This document shows, in pieces, positions 53,857 through 63,511 of a stretch of DNA of 64,000 nt; within the stretch, counting starts at the first letter, position 1, and each line of letters begins with the position of its first letter. Below the pieces are notes generated by a model, which made no database searches, was not told the origin of the DNA, and saw only the letters and a list, made by a program, of their open reading frames with translations. Source of the stretch: Bacillota bacterium. Lineage in GTDB: Bacteria > Bacillota > Clostridia > Saccharofermentanales > Saccharofermentanaceae. The DNA lies in contig JAEWUD010000027.1 of assembly GCA_023397475.1 (NCBI GenBank), forward strand, positions 62,001 through 126,000, written 5' to 3'. The translations under genes and the position numbers were made by a program.

Positions 53857-55224
53857 TTAGAGAACCGCCTCAAAATCTTCGTCGCTGACGTCCCGGTCAA
53901 AACGCTGAAGCAATCCGTCGATGATCTTCTCCGCCATATAGATGCCGCCTTCATATCCAAGAATGGTCTGAATGGTAGCACCATAGCGATCGAGAACCGG
54001 AAAACCGAATCTCACAAACGGCAGGTCCTCCGCGCGGGCGATATATTTACCGTAGCTGTTGCCCATCAGAAGGTCGACGCGCTCATTCTTAATGAGCTGA
54101 TGAAGATAGAAGAGATCCGTATCCGCCTTGACGACACACTCCTCTTCAAGGTTGTACGTGTCGATCAGGGATTTAACCTGCTTCTCGAAATCCGATTTCG
54201 GCGTGCCCGTGATGACGTATTTGGGAACAAGGCCCATCTCCAGGCACAGGCTCGTCATGGCATACACGACATCCGGATCGCCGTAGAGAGCGACACTCTT
54301 CTTGAAGGTATACGCGGACGCATCCATCAGAAGATCAACCAGTCGACCTCGATCCTGTTCGAGTTTCGACGGAACCTCATGCTGCGAGAGTTTGCGAAGC
54401 GCCATGACAAAGGTATCGGTGAGCGCTACGCCGACGGGCATCGGCAACAGAATTCCCGTGGTCTTGAACTTCTTCTGCATGTATTCGAACGCGTCACCGC
54501 AGGCAAAGGAGCCGATCGCGACCATGTTTTTCGCGTCGCCCAAGCGGACGATGTCGGGAATCGCGGTGCCTCCCTCGCCGTAATACTCGTAACGGCCCTT
54601 CATCGGATTGTCCATCGTGCCGTCATGATCCGGAAGCATCGTAAACGGAAGTCCGAAAGCCTTGGCCATTTCTTTGATCGCTCTGCAGTCACCGGGGTTG
54701 ACCCAGCCGGGAAAGATCGCAGTCTTACCGGAGCTTATGTCACTTTTCTTGGCAAGGTAGCTGAGAAAGCCGGTCAGCATGTTGGCAAATCCCTGGATGT
54801 GCGACCCCTCATAGCTGGGTGTACTCGCGTGAATCACGTGCTTGCCCTCGGGAATTTCCAGATCCATGATGTAGGATCCCACGTCGTCGCCGATCGTCTC
54901 AGACAGACAGGTCGTGTGAACGGCGATGATGTCCGGATCATACATGTCGAAAATATTCTTGACGGCGGTCGTCAGGTTGCTGCGTCCGCCAAAAACCGAG
55001 GCGCCTTCCGTAAAGGAACTGGAGGTCGCGATCGCCGGTTCCTTGAAGTGTCTGGTGAGAACCGTACGGTGATAGGAGCTGCAGCCCTGCGAACCGTGGC
55101 TGTGCGGCATACATTTGTGGACGCCGAGCGCCATATACATCGCGCCGACCGGCTCGCAGGTCTTACAGGGGTTGATCGTTATTGCGGATCTTTCGGCAAT
55201 TTTTGTTGGTGTCATATCAAGCAT
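53857..55224 (-). CDS. nifK: Nitrogenase MoFe protein beta subunit
   Basis: A 455-residue beta subunit binding half of each P-cluster. Cysteine ligands are in INPCKTCEPVGAM, HGSQGCSSYHRT and HTTCLSETIGDD. It lacks the long N-terminal extension of Azotobacter NifK (about 520 residues), as in the clostridial group. Start ATG 55224 follows GGGAGG at eight bases; an ATG two codons earlier is too close to the site. It overlaps the nifD end by eight bases. Confidence 0.97.
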   Translation of the reverse strand: MLDMTPTKIAERSAITINPCKTCEPVGAMYMALGVHKCMPHSHGSQGCSSYHRTVLTRHFKEPAIATSSSFTEGASVFGGRSNLTTAVKNIFDMYDPDIIAVHTTCLSETIGDDVGSYIMDLEIPEGKHVIHASTPSYEGSHIQGFANMLTGFLSYLAKKSDISSGKTAIFPGWVNPGDCRAIKEMAKAFGLPFTMLPDHDGTMDNPMKGRYEYYGEGGTAIPDIVRLGDAKNMVAIGSFACGDAFEYMQKKFKTTGILLPMPVGVALTDTFVMALRKLSQHEVPSKLEQDRGRLVDLLMDASAYTFKKSVALYGDPDVVYAMTSLCLEMGLVPKYVITGTPKSDFEKQVKSLIDTYNLEEECVVKADTDLFYLHQLIKNERVDLLMGNSYGKYIARAEDLPFVRFGFPVLDRYGATIQTILGYEGGIYMAEKIIDGLLQRFDRDVSDEDFEAVL

Positions 55225-56827
55225 GTACATCGCCTCCCGTTACTGTGCCGCTGAGAAGCGGAGCATTTTTCCAGGGTGCCTTGACGAGTTTCCACGAAGG
55301 GGTGTAAAGCGACATCGTGACGTCCCGTCCGAAGATCACTGCTCCCCGGAATCCGGCATACGGTCCGGAATAGTCGTACGAGTGCATCTGGCGCGAACCG
55401 ATGCCGTCCTTCTGGGTCGAATATTTGTCCTTGATTCCGGAAAAGATGATGTCCGGCCGCATGATCTTGCCGAGCTTGTCGACTTCGAAGAAGTTGTAAT
55501 CGTCGACCACGACGTGACCCTTCTTCATGTCCGGCATCAATCCATTGTAGGTGTCGATTTCGACGCCCTGCGTCTTCAACACCTCAATCTCTTCGTCCGA
55601 ATACCGACGGCGGTAAAGCTCGGGATCCGGCTCGACCGTGATCTCTTCAATGTTCTTGGAATCGGCGTCTGTTTTGATCGTCGGAAGGACATCCCGTCCC
55701 TCGTAATCGTCACGGTGCGCGAATTCGTATCCGGCCATGATCGTCTCCACGCCGAGCTCGGAGAGGAGGGTCTGGTAATGATGGGATCTCGAGCCTCCGA
55801 CAAAGATACCGGCGGTCTTGCCGTTGAGCTTGTTCCGGTAGTACTCCATCTCCTCGCGAATGACCTCGGTTTCCTCGGCGATCACTTCCTCAATCCGGGC
55901 GCTGAGTTCCGGATCTCCGAAGTACTTCGCGATCATACGAAGCGAATTGCATGTCGCGCCGACACCGATGAAGTTCACCTTGATCCAGTCGATGCCGTAA
56001 CGGGTCTTCATCATCTCGGCGACATAGTTAATCGACCGATGGCACATGACAAGATTGAGATCCGCCAGGTGAGCGTTCCGTATTGTCTCGTAGGACCCGT
56101 CGCCGGTGAAGATCGAGACAACCTCGATCCCGCAACGCCGCAGAATTCTCTCCTGCTCCCAGCCGTCGGAACCGATATTGTACTCGCCGAGAAGATTCAC
56201 AGAGAATTTCCCCTTCGGTTTCTTGTCGCCCGTTCCGATGATGTGACGCATCAGTCCGTTATTGGCGATATGATGGCCGGCAGACTGCGAGACGCCCTTA
56301 TAACCTTCACAGGAGAAGCCGATGCACTTGATGCCGTACTTGGCTTCCGTCCGCTTGGCAACCGCCTGTACATCGTCGCCGATGAGGCCGATCGGGCAGG
56401 TCGAGCAGATCATAACGCACTTGGGATGGAAGATCTCCATCACTTCGTCAATCGCTTTCTCCAGTTTCTTCTCTCCGCCGAAGACAATGTCCGTCGGCCG
56501 CATGTCTGTGCAAAGACTGTAGGGTACGAAGTTCATATTGTCGCTCTCGGGAGAAGCCTTGGCCTTATTTCTTCTTGTTCCCCAGCTATAATAGGCACAC
56601 CCGATCGGGCCGTGCGTTATGACCGCCACATCCTTCAGAGGACCTACGACAACGCCCTTACACCCCGCATAGCAGCAGCCGCGGGCTGTCATGCTTCCGG
56701 GGATCGCCCGCGTGTTCGCGGCGATCGTATCCGGCTCTTCGCCGCATTCCAGCTGCGTGATATGCGATTTTCGATTTTTGAAAACACGCGCGGAATACTT
56801 ATCGAGCAGCTCATCTCTTTCTCTCAT
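55217..56827 (-). CDS. nifD: Nitrogenase MoFe protein alpha subunit
   Basis: A 536-residue alpha subunit holding FeMo-cofactor. P-cluster cysteines are in GCCYAGCKGV, HGPIGCAYYSWG and CSTCPIGLIGDD; the cofactor cysteine is in LVMCHRSINYV and the cofactor histidine in MHSYDYSGPYAGF near residue 490. An insertion of about 50 residues around 380-440 (DVLPTIKTDADSKNIEEI and on), absent from proteobacterial NifD, is typical for the clostridial type. AAGGAGG precedes the ATG. Resemblance is to Mo-type rather than V or Fe-only enzymes, in agreement with the linked mod operon. Confidence 0.97.
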   Translation of the reverse strand: MRERDELLDKYSARVFKNRKSHITQLECGEEPDTIAANTRAIPGSMTARGCCYAGCKGVVVGPLKDVAVITHGPIGCAYYSWGTRRNKAKASPESDNMNFVPYSLCTDMRPTDIVFGGEKKLEKAIDEVMEIFHPKCVMICSTCPIGLIGDDVQAVAKRTEAKYGIKCIGFSCEGYKGVSQSAGHHIANNGLMRHIIGTGDKKPKGKFSVNLLGEYNIGSDGWEQERILRRCGIEVVSIFTGDGSYETIRNAHLADLNLVMCHRSINYVAEMMKTRYGIDWIKVNFIGVGATCNSLRMIAKYFGDPELSARIEEVIAEETEVIREEMEYYRNKLNGKTAGIFVGGSRSHHYQTLLSELGVETIMAGYEFAHRDDYEGRDVLPTIKTDADSKNIEEITVEPDPELYRRRYSDEEIEVLKTQGVEIDTYNGLMPDMKKGHVVVDDYNFFEVDKLGKIMRPDIIFSGIKDKYSTQKDGIGSRQMHSYDYSGPYAGFRGAVIFGRDVTMSLYTPSWKLVKAPWKNAPLLSGTVTGGDVHA

Positions 56828-56845
56828 GCGATCCTCACCTCCTTC

Positions 56846-57229
56846 TTAATATCCGTCTGTCGCCAGCTCGCCGTTGCGAACCTGGTACGCTTCCTGGATC
56901 GGCAGGACAAAGATCTTGCCGTCCCCCTTGTTTCCGGTGCGATTGGTCTCGATAATGACCTCGACGACGCGCTTAACATCCGCGTCATTTACAATTAAGG
57001 TAAATACCCGCTTGGCGATCAGCCGGCCCGCCTCGGTCAGATGTTCTCCGATCGCGTTGCGCGGCAATTCGCCTTGGGCCAACACGACATCGAGTGTGCC
57101 CGGATCGATTCCCGACTTGCCGCGGCCGAGAACCGGCCGGCAGGTGAATGCGGGAAATCCGTTCTCGGACAGAGCGGCTTTGGTCTGATTCACCCGGTTG
57201 GTTCGGATAAATGCCATGACCTCTTTCAT
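56846..57229 (-). CDS. nifI2: PII-like nitrogenase regulator NifI2
   Basis: A 127-residue PII-family protein: KEVMAFIRTNRVNQTKAAL at the start and the nucleotide/2-oxoglutarate segments GDGKIFVLPIQEAY at the end. With NifI1 it binds dinitrogenase and blocks activity when ammonium is present, as shown in methanogens. I set the start at ATG 57229; the open frame runs 54 codons further upstream but those residues overlap the end of nifI1 and are not PII-like. Confidence 0.94.
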   Translation of the reverse strand: MKEVMAFIRTNRVNQTKAALSENGFPAFTCRPVLGRGKSGIDPGTLDVVLAQGELPRNAIGEHLTEAGRLIAKRVFTLIVNDADVKRVVEVIIETNRTGNKGDGKIFVLPIQEAYQVRNGELATDGY

Positions 57230-57248
57230 TTTCCGTACCTCTCTTTCC

Positions 57249-57572
57249 TCAAAGTCCCGGCTTGCCGGTGCTGACGGTATACGCTTCCTCGACGGGCGAC
57301 ACGAAGATTCTTCCGTCTCCGAACGCGCCCTCGCCGGTCTTTGCCGTGCGGAGAATGATCTTAACCAGATCGTCCTTATCGGCGTCCTCACAGATGATCA
57401 AGAGCATTTCCTTCGGAATCTCATCGTAATGAACCTCGCCGACGGTGATTCCTTTTTGCTTGCCGCGTCCGTAGACATCCATCTTGGTCACAGCGGGAAA
57501 TCCGGCGGAAGCCAGTTCCTGCATCACCAATCCAACCTTCTCGGGACGAATAATCGCTCTGACTAAAAGCAT
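57249..57572 (-). CDS. nifI1: PII-like nitrogenase regulator NifI1
   Basis: A 107-residue PII-family protein beginning MLLVRAIIRPEKVGLVMQEL, with the T-loop VYGRGKQKGITVGEVHYDEI and the terminal GDGRIFVSPVEEAYTVSTG. It lies between nifH and nifI2 as in archaea and clostridia. It senses 2-oxoglutarate and ATP/ADP and acts as a hetero-oligomer with NifI2. Confidence 0.96.
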   Translation of the reverse strand: MLLVRAIIRPEKVGLVMQELASAGFPAVTKMDVYGRGKQKGITVGEVHYDEIPKEMLLIICEDADKDDLVKIILRTAKTGEGAFGDGRIFVSPVEEAYTVSTGKPGL

Positions 57573-57583
57573 AAATTTCCTCC

Positions 57584-58542
<959 letters not shown>

Positions 58543-58548
58543 ACCGCA

Positions 58549-58578
58549 ATTGTAGCATCCGGCAATTCACGGAAACAA
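58549..58578 (-). promoter_or_regulatory. Candidate sigma-A promoter of the nif operon
   Basis: Minus strand TTGTTT (58578-58573), 18-bp spacer, TACAAT (58554-58549). No GG-N10-GC sigma-54 element was found upstream of nifH. Confidence 0.55.
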
Positions 58579-58648
58579 TGCACGCAAAAATACAAAACTT
58601 ACCGTTTACCGGCCAGTTCTTTATGCATATCAGCTAAGAGCCACCGCG

Positions 58649-58678
58649 TTGACAATCTTCTCTCCCGCGACTGATAAT
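58649..58678 (+). promoter_or_regulatory. Promoter of the mod operon
   Basis: Perfect TTGACA (58649-58654), 18-bp spacer, GATAAT (58673-58678). It points away from nifH; the modA-like start is 62 bases downstream. Confidence 0.72.
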
Positions 58679-58740
58679 AAAGTATCTATACAGATGAATC
58701 CCACATTTACAACTCCAACCAAACCAAGGGAGGTGCTACG

Positions 58741-59646
58741 ATGAATCGTATCGCCCGGTATTGTCATGTCACAAAAGCCCTGTCTCTCCTCATAGGAGGA
58801 ATGCTCCTTTACTCCGGATGTGCTTCGGGACCTTCCGTCACGGATTCCTTGTCCTCGAAAACAGTCACCGAACAAACTTCGTCCACAGGGGACGCGTCAG
58901 CACCATCGCTCGAATCCACAGGTTTCCAGATCACCGGCTTCGATTCGCTCGGCTCCAACGAAGAATTCCTGATCGCGCTCGGCAACAGTGACGTCCCGGT
59001 CGGACAGTATTCTGAAGAGATTCTCACAAATCTCGGCTATTGGGAGGCCCTCGGTTCGAAGATCTCTTTCTGCGGGAATGTACGCGAAGTCTTGACACAG
59101 GTCAGCGAACATGCGGTCGACTGCGGCATCGTCTATGCGACGGATGCGGCGACGGATCCCGGTGTAACGGTTATCGCTACAGCTCCGGATGGATCTCTTG
59201 CAACTCCTGTCGAGTATCCGTTCGCACCTCTCGTCGCCTCCGAGAATCCGGAAGCAGCTGCGGCATTTCTGGCATTCCTTCAGACGAGCGAGAGCAAAGA
59301 GATCTTCGAGACAGCCGGCTTCGTCTTTCTTCCGGAAACCTCGGATGACCCGTCCTTTGAGGACAAGGAAATCACACTCACGGTCTTTGCCGCAGCAAGC
59401 CTAACGGAGACTCTGACGACTGCTGCTGATCTCTTCACCGCTCAGTATCCCGGCATAACGGTCGAGTTTAACTTCGATTCCTCGGGAACCTTGAAGACAC
59501 AGATCGAGAACGGCGCTTACGCGGATATCTTCATCTCGGCGGCGACCAAACAGACGGACGGCCTGGTTTCAGAAGGCTACATCGACGCGGACTCCGCCCT
59601 TATTCTTCTGGCGAATGAAGTGGTCCTGATCGTTCCGGCGACCTGA
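58741..59646 (+). CDS. modA: Molybdate-binding lipoprotein ModA with reversed lobe order (circular permutation)
   Basis: A 301-residue lipoprotein (lipobox YSGC, cysteine near 27, then S/T-rich linker). Residues about 60-205 match the second half of ModA: ITGFDSLGSNEEFLIALGNS, VPVGQYSEEIL, CGNVREVLTQV, DCGIVYATDA, ENPEAAAAFLAFL, IFETAGFVFLPE. Residues about 212-301 match the first half: LTVFAAASLTETL, FNFDSSGTLKTQIENGAYAD, FISAATKQTD, VVLIVPAT, then stop. Ligand-contact positions known from E. coli ModA (S12, S39, V152, Y170) have equivalents here, but the halves are in reverse order. GGGAGG precedes the ATG and modB follows after 32 bases. Confidence 0.85.
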   Translation: MNRIARYCHVTKALSLLIGGMLLYSGCASGPSVTDSLSSKTVTEQTSSTGDASAPSLESTGFQITGFDSLGSNEEFLIALGNSDVPVGQYSEEILTNLGYWEALGSKISFCGNVREVLTQVSEHAVDCGIVYATDAATDPGVTVIATAPDGSLATPVEYPFAPLVASENPEAAAAFLAFLQTSESKEIFETAGFVFLPETSDDPSFEDKEITLTVFAAASLTETLTTAADLFTAQYPGITVEFNFDSSGTLKTQIENGAYADIFISAATKQTDGLVSEGYIDADSALILLANEVVLIVPAT

Positions 59647-59678
59647 CAAACGCAAGGCAGAGAAGGAGGTGACGCAGT

Positions 59679-60347
59679 ATGGATCTTTTCCCGCTTATAA
59701 ATTCCCTGCGCATCTCTACTCTTGCCACGCTACTAACCCTTCTCATCGGAATCCTTGCCGCGTATAAGGTATCGCTATTGCCGCGAAAATGGAAAGGCCT
59801 GATCGACGCCGTTCTTACGATTCCGATGGTCCTCCCTCCGACCGTGATCGGATATCTGATTCTGCTGCTCATCGCGCCCAAGCGACCGCTCGGCGAGCTG
59901 ATCGAAGTGCTGACCGGCACGAGCCTGACGATGAAATGGTACGCTTCCGTAATCGCCGTCACCCTTGTCACCTTCCCTCTCATGTACCGTACGATCCGCA
60001 GCTCCTTCGAGGCGATCGATCCGAACCTTCGCCACGCCGCCTCGATCCTCGGGCTTCGCGAGCCGGAGATTCTGTTTCGCATTCTATTGCCGAACGCAAA
60101 ATCCGGCATTCTCGCGGGACTCGTATTATCCTTCGCCCGAGGTCTCGGCGAGTATGGAGCGACGAGTATGGTCTCCGGCTACGTCGCAGGAAAGACCGCG
60201 ACGGTATCAACCACGGTCGCGCATCTCTGGCAGACCGGGCAGGATAACGAGGCGATGTTTTGGGTTCTGATCAATCTGATTCTCTCTCTGGTGATCATGA
60301 TCGTCGTAAATCTTTTCGAGAATAAGAAGGCCGGAGCCGGGAGGTAG
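59679..60347 (+). CDS. modB: Molybdate ABC transporter permease
   Basis: A 222-residue membrane protein with about five to six helices. Family marks are IPMVLPPTVIGYLILLL near residue 49 and the EAA-type coupling loop in AASILGLREPEILFRILLPN near 130, followed by FARGLGEYGATSMVSG. AGGAGGTGAC lies upstream of the ATG. It forms the membrane channel with ModC and receives molybdate from the permuted ModA. Confidence 0.96.
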   Translation: MDLFPLINSLRISTLATLLTLLIGILAAYKVSLLPRKWKGLIDAVLTIPMVLPPTVIGYLILLLIAPKRPLGELIEVLTGTSLTMKWYASVIAVTLVTFPLMYRTIRSSFEAIDPNLRHAASILGLREPEILFRILLPNAKSGILAGLVLSFARGLGEYGATSMVSGYVAGKTATVSTTVAHLWQTGQDNEAMFWVLINLILSLVIMIVVNLFENKKAGAGR

Positions 60348-60349
60348 CT

Positions 60350-61396
60350 ATGTCCCTCGAATGTGTCATCCGAAAATCCTTCCCCTCGTTCTGTCTCGAT
60401 GTCGCCTTCGAGGCAGATGACGAGGTCCACGCCCTGCTCGGCGCGTCCGGGTGCGGGAAGAGTATGATTCTTCGCTGTATCGCGGGAATAGAGACGCCGG
60501 ATGAGGGGCGGATTGTCCTTAATGGACGCACACTTTACGACTCGGCAAGCAAGATCAACCTCCCGTCGAGAGAACGCAGAGCCGGACTTCTTTTCCAGCA
60601 TTTCGCGCTCTTCCCGCATCTGTCGGTTCTCGAAAACATTCGACTGGCGGTTCCGGGACGGGATCTGCGTCGGGCGAAGGAATATGTCGAGCGGTGTCGT
60701 TTGAACGACTCTGCGCACCTCCATCCGGAGAAGCTGTCCGGCGGTCAGCGGCAGCGCTGTGCTCTCGCACGCATGATCGCGCATGAGCCGGACATTCTGA
60801 TGCTTGATGAGCCGTTCTCGGCGCTTGATTCGTTTCTTCGTTGGCAGATCGAACGGGAGATTGTTTCGGAGATCGAGAGTTTCCGGGGAACGGTCCTTTT
60901 GGTCTCGCACAATCGCGACGAGGTTTTTCGCATCTGCGATCGCGTGACAACGATGGTAGACGGAAAGAACGCGCCGGCCCGTGACAAGCGAGATCTCTTC
61001 TTCTCGCCCAGAACCTATGCGGACGCACTTCTTACAGGCTGCAAGAATATTGTCCCGGCAAGGCGTGAAGGCCGATCGGTGATCCTTCCGGATTATTCGC
61101 TGCGCTTCTCGTGTCCCAAGGATCGACCCGGCTTCGACTGCATCGGGATTCGTGCCAAAGCTCCGATCGTCGCGGCACGGGCTGTCCCATCACGAGATTA
61201 TATAATCGCCGAATATGAAATTATCCGTCAGTTGGACAATCTGTCGAGTCACATTCTCACACTTCGACTGAACGGCGCGGGAACGCCCTTCTATTGGGAG
61301 GTGCCGAACGAGTGCTTCGAAGAGGCTGTCACATCTTGCCAGCTGGCCATTCCGATGAACGAGATCTTGTATCTGTTGAAGGAACAAAGGGAGTAA
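60350..61396 (+). CDS. modC: Molybdate ABC transporter ATP-binding protein
   Basis: A 348-residue ATPase: Walker A LLGASGCGKSMIL near residue 30, signature LSGGQRQRCALARM, Walker B DILMLDEPFSALD, switch histidine in LLVSHNRDEV. The C-terminal ~110 residues form the MOP/TOBE-like regulatory region expected for ModC. It follows modB with two bases between, within GGGAGG-rich sequence that provides its ribosome site. Confidence 0.94.
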   Translation: MSLECVIRKSFPSFCLDVAFEADDEVHALLGASGCGKSMILRCIAGIETPDEGRIVLNGRTLYDSASKINLPSRERRAGLLFQHFALFPHLSVLENIRLAVPGRDLRRAKEYVERCRLNDSAHLHPEKLSGGQRQRCALARMIAHEPDILMLDEPFSALDSFLRWQIEREIVSEIESFRGTVLLVSHNRDEVFRICDRVTTMVDGKNAPARDKRDLFFSPRTYADALLTGCKNIVPARREGRSVILPDYSLRFSCPKDRPGFDCIGIRAKAPIVAARAVPSRDYIIAEYEIIRQLDNLSSHILTLRLNGAGTPFYWEVPNECFEEAVTSCQLAIPMNEILYLLKEQRE

Positions 61397-61429
61397 ACGT
61401 AGTTATGTATGCAACGTGAAAATCACGGC

Positions 61430-62374
61430 TTATGCCTTCGCTTCGCCATTGCCGTTGGCAAGTAAGGCTTCATGATCGACCTCATACGGCTCGGGAACAA
61501 AGTCACGTCGCCAAAGAAGAAAGATTGCTCCGGCGAGAACCACGGCGGAGATGACTGCGAGGATAGGAAGAAGCGAGGGCGGTATTTCGCGAGCAGTCTC
61601 CGAAGTTCCCACGCACAGACCAACGCCCAGGAGCACACGGAGAATGATTCCGGGAAGCATCGAGTTGTATTTGATGAACAGCCATCCGGTCAGAAGGCCC
61701 AAGAGGCCTACGACGATGCCGAGTAGGAGATTGCGTTCAAGAAAACCGGAGAGAACCGCGACAATAATGACGGCGGGAACAGCCGGGATCTGACGCCGTA
61801 AACGATCCAGCACCACCCCTCGCAAGAGAGTCTCGCCGGCGAGCGGTGCGACGATGGCAATGGCAACAATGAGAAGAAGTAACGGAAAAGGAGACATATA
61901 GTCCGGAATCCGGTAGGTGTCGGGAAGATATTCTATCAGATGAAAGGATGAAATTGACGTCGCAACCAGTCCTGCGAACGAGATTCCGGCGAGAAGAAAC
62001 AAGAGGTAATCCCGAGCTCGGAAGACCTGCAGATCCGTATCGTGGAACCTCTCGCGATCCACGTTGTAGATGAAGTCCGCCGCACGCTTCACGATCATAC
62101 TTGTGATCAGAAGGCGAAGCATCGCGTCTCGCCGGATCTCTTCCACAAGAAGCGGGAGAAAACGTGAGAAATCGCGGTCTCCAAGGAAGATGATCACCAG
62201 CGTAGCGATGAGCATCACGATCAAGTACGCCAGAAAAACAGCCAGATCGATCAGAAAGTACGAGAGGTACGGATAGGCCGAACCCCAGATGCCAAGCCAA
62301 CGATCCTTCTGTGATTTTCCTGCCCTTCTTACGGGCGATGTTCCTGCTGCGGGCGGTGTTCCGGTTGTACTCAT
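61430..62374 (-). CDS. CPBP-family membrane protein with degenerate protease site
   Basis: A 314-residue protein with about eight membrane helices. The first CPBP/Abi motif, normally EExxxR, reads GETLLRGVVLDRL; the second, normally with H, reads LSGFLERNLLLG; the last reads PGIILRVLLG where H is usual. It is therefore probably a non-proteolytic member or inactive. The N-terminus (residues 1-35) and the C-terminus are hydrophilic. It is convergent with modC. Confidence 0.72.
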   Translation of the reverse strand: MSTTGTPPAAGTSPVRRAGKSQKDRWLGIWGSAYPYLSYFLIDLAVFLAYLIVMLIATLVIIFLGDRDFSRFLPLLVEEIRRDAMLRLLITSMIVKRAADFIYNVDRERFHDTDLQVFRARDYLLFLLAGISFAGLVATSISSFHLIEYLPDTYRIPDYMSPFPLLLLIVAIAIVAPLAGETLLRGVVLDRLRRQIPAVPAVIIVAVLSGFLERNLLLGIVVGLLGLLTGWLFIKYNSMLPGIILRVLLGVGLCVGTSETAREIPPSLLPILAVISAVVLAGAIFLLWRRDFVPEPYEVDHEALLANGNGEAKA

Positions 62375-62412
62375 TCTTGCCTCACGATCTTATGGAAACA
62401 TATTCGTTGATA

Positions 62413-62757
62413 TTATACCTTTTCTTTGCGAATGTTCACACTCTTAATCCCGCGGAGTCGGAGAATCGTCTCCTCCTCCTTCTTTCCGGCACGAACAGCG
62501 ACCCACTCCTCATCCACCTCGATGATCCGGCAGTCCTTCAGCACAGAATAGGTGGTCATCTGGCCTTTTTCGACGCGAATATCCGCCGTCTTTCCGGTGC
62601 TTTTCGCGAGAATTTCGCGCAGAGAGGCGATCTCGTTGCCGCCGATTCCCGCGTCCTCCATGCTGCGTTTGAGACGTTTGACCTCGGCTCCGAGTGTGAA
62701 GCACCAGAGCCAGGCGATTAATCCGAAGATGGCCCCAAAATATGCAATCGATTCCAT
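62413..62757 (-). CDS. Small membrane-anchored protein with a beta-barrel-like domain
   Basis: A 114-residue protein: N-terminal helix YFGAIFGLIAWLWCFTLGAE, a short coiled-coil-like stretch (EVKRLKRSMEDA), then about 55 residues of beta character (YSVLKDCRIIEVDEEWVAVR ending IKSVNIRKEK). The last part resembles the C-terminus of the adjacent XRE protein, suggesting related Sm/SH3-like small barrels. It starts one base after that gene ends, so they form an operon. The function is unknown. Confidence 0.7.
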   Translation of the reverse strand: MESIAYFGAIFGLIAWLWCFTLGAEVKRLKRSMEDAGIGGNEIASLREILAKSTGKTADIRVEKGQMTTYSVLKDCRIIEVDEEWVAVRAGKKEEETILRLRGIKSVNIRKEKV

Positions 62758-62758
62758 A

Positions 62759-63199
62759 TTATTTCTTCTCCTTCACGATTTTTACGGATGACAGCGAGGA
62801 GACCGGCAGGATCTTCGTCAAGGTATCCCTGCCCTTCCGGTACTCGACACTCATCCACGGCCCGTCAAAATCCGTGATGACACACGGGCGGTCGCCGATA
62901 TCGTAATCCGATTCATAGAGTGAGAGGATGACGCTTTTGCCCTTGAGCCCGAACAACAGCCGCGTTACGGTGTTGCGACTGGCTCCCGTCGGCATGCTCT
63001 CCCGGCTGTCGCTCAACAGATCGTCACAGCTAACCCCAAGAAGTTCAGAGAGAAGGATAATCTTTTCCGTCTCGGGGTAGGCGAGGTCGGATTCCCATCG
63101 CGAAACGGACTGTCGCGTAACGGACATCAAATCCGCAAGCTGTTCCTGTGTGAGATTCTTTTCTTTTCGCGCTTCGGCGATCTTCTTGCCAATGCTCAT
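62759..63199 (-). CDS. XRE-family regulator with C-terminal small beta domain
   Basis: A 146-residue regulator. Residues 1-65 are an XRE helix-turn-helix: IGKKIAEARKEKNLTQEQLA, VTRQSVSRWESDLAYPETEK, LLGVSCDDLL. The C-terminal part (VILSLYESDYDIGDRPCVIT, then ILPVSSLSSVKIVKEKK) resembles that of the next gene. AGGAGGT lies upstream of the ATG. It probably controls its own small operon. Confidence 0.88.
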   Translation of the reverse strand: MSIGKKIAEARKEKNLTQEQLADLMSVTRQSVSRWESDLAYPETEKIILLSELLGVSCDDLLSDSRESMPTGASRNTVTRLLFGLKGKSVILSLYESDYDIGDRPCVITDFDGPWMSVEYRKGRDTLTKILPVSSLSSVKIVKEKK

Positions 63200-63511
63200 A
63201 ATTGATTACCTCCTGTAGTACCCCGATCATAGCGTTTCCCGGCCGTCTCTTGCTATCGATTCTCGATTTCTAAAAGTAACATTTGACGTTACATTTCATG
63301 TTACATCGTGTTTTCTCTCTATTATGACGCTACATCTCAAGGAAATCACGCCGATTACGCGCGAGGCGAAAAGGAGATGCCACACAGGAATGCCTTCCAG
63401 GATAAGCCGCCCTTCCGAGGGCAGGACGCGCTGCTTTCTTGTAGGCAATTGTCGCTTACGAGGTTAAACAATTGTCCAATCATGAAAATGGATCCATAAA
63501 CGCATTTCCTC

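Noticed and set aside
52292..56998. Three long plus-strand frames (482, 484 and 627 codons) opposite nifE, nifK and nifD
   Set aside because: They are shadow frames produced by codon bias of the nif genes, with no recognisable domains.
57230..57391. 54-residue N-terminal extension of NifI2
   Set aside because: It overlaps the 3' end of nifI1 and is not PII-like; ATG 57229 gives the normal length.
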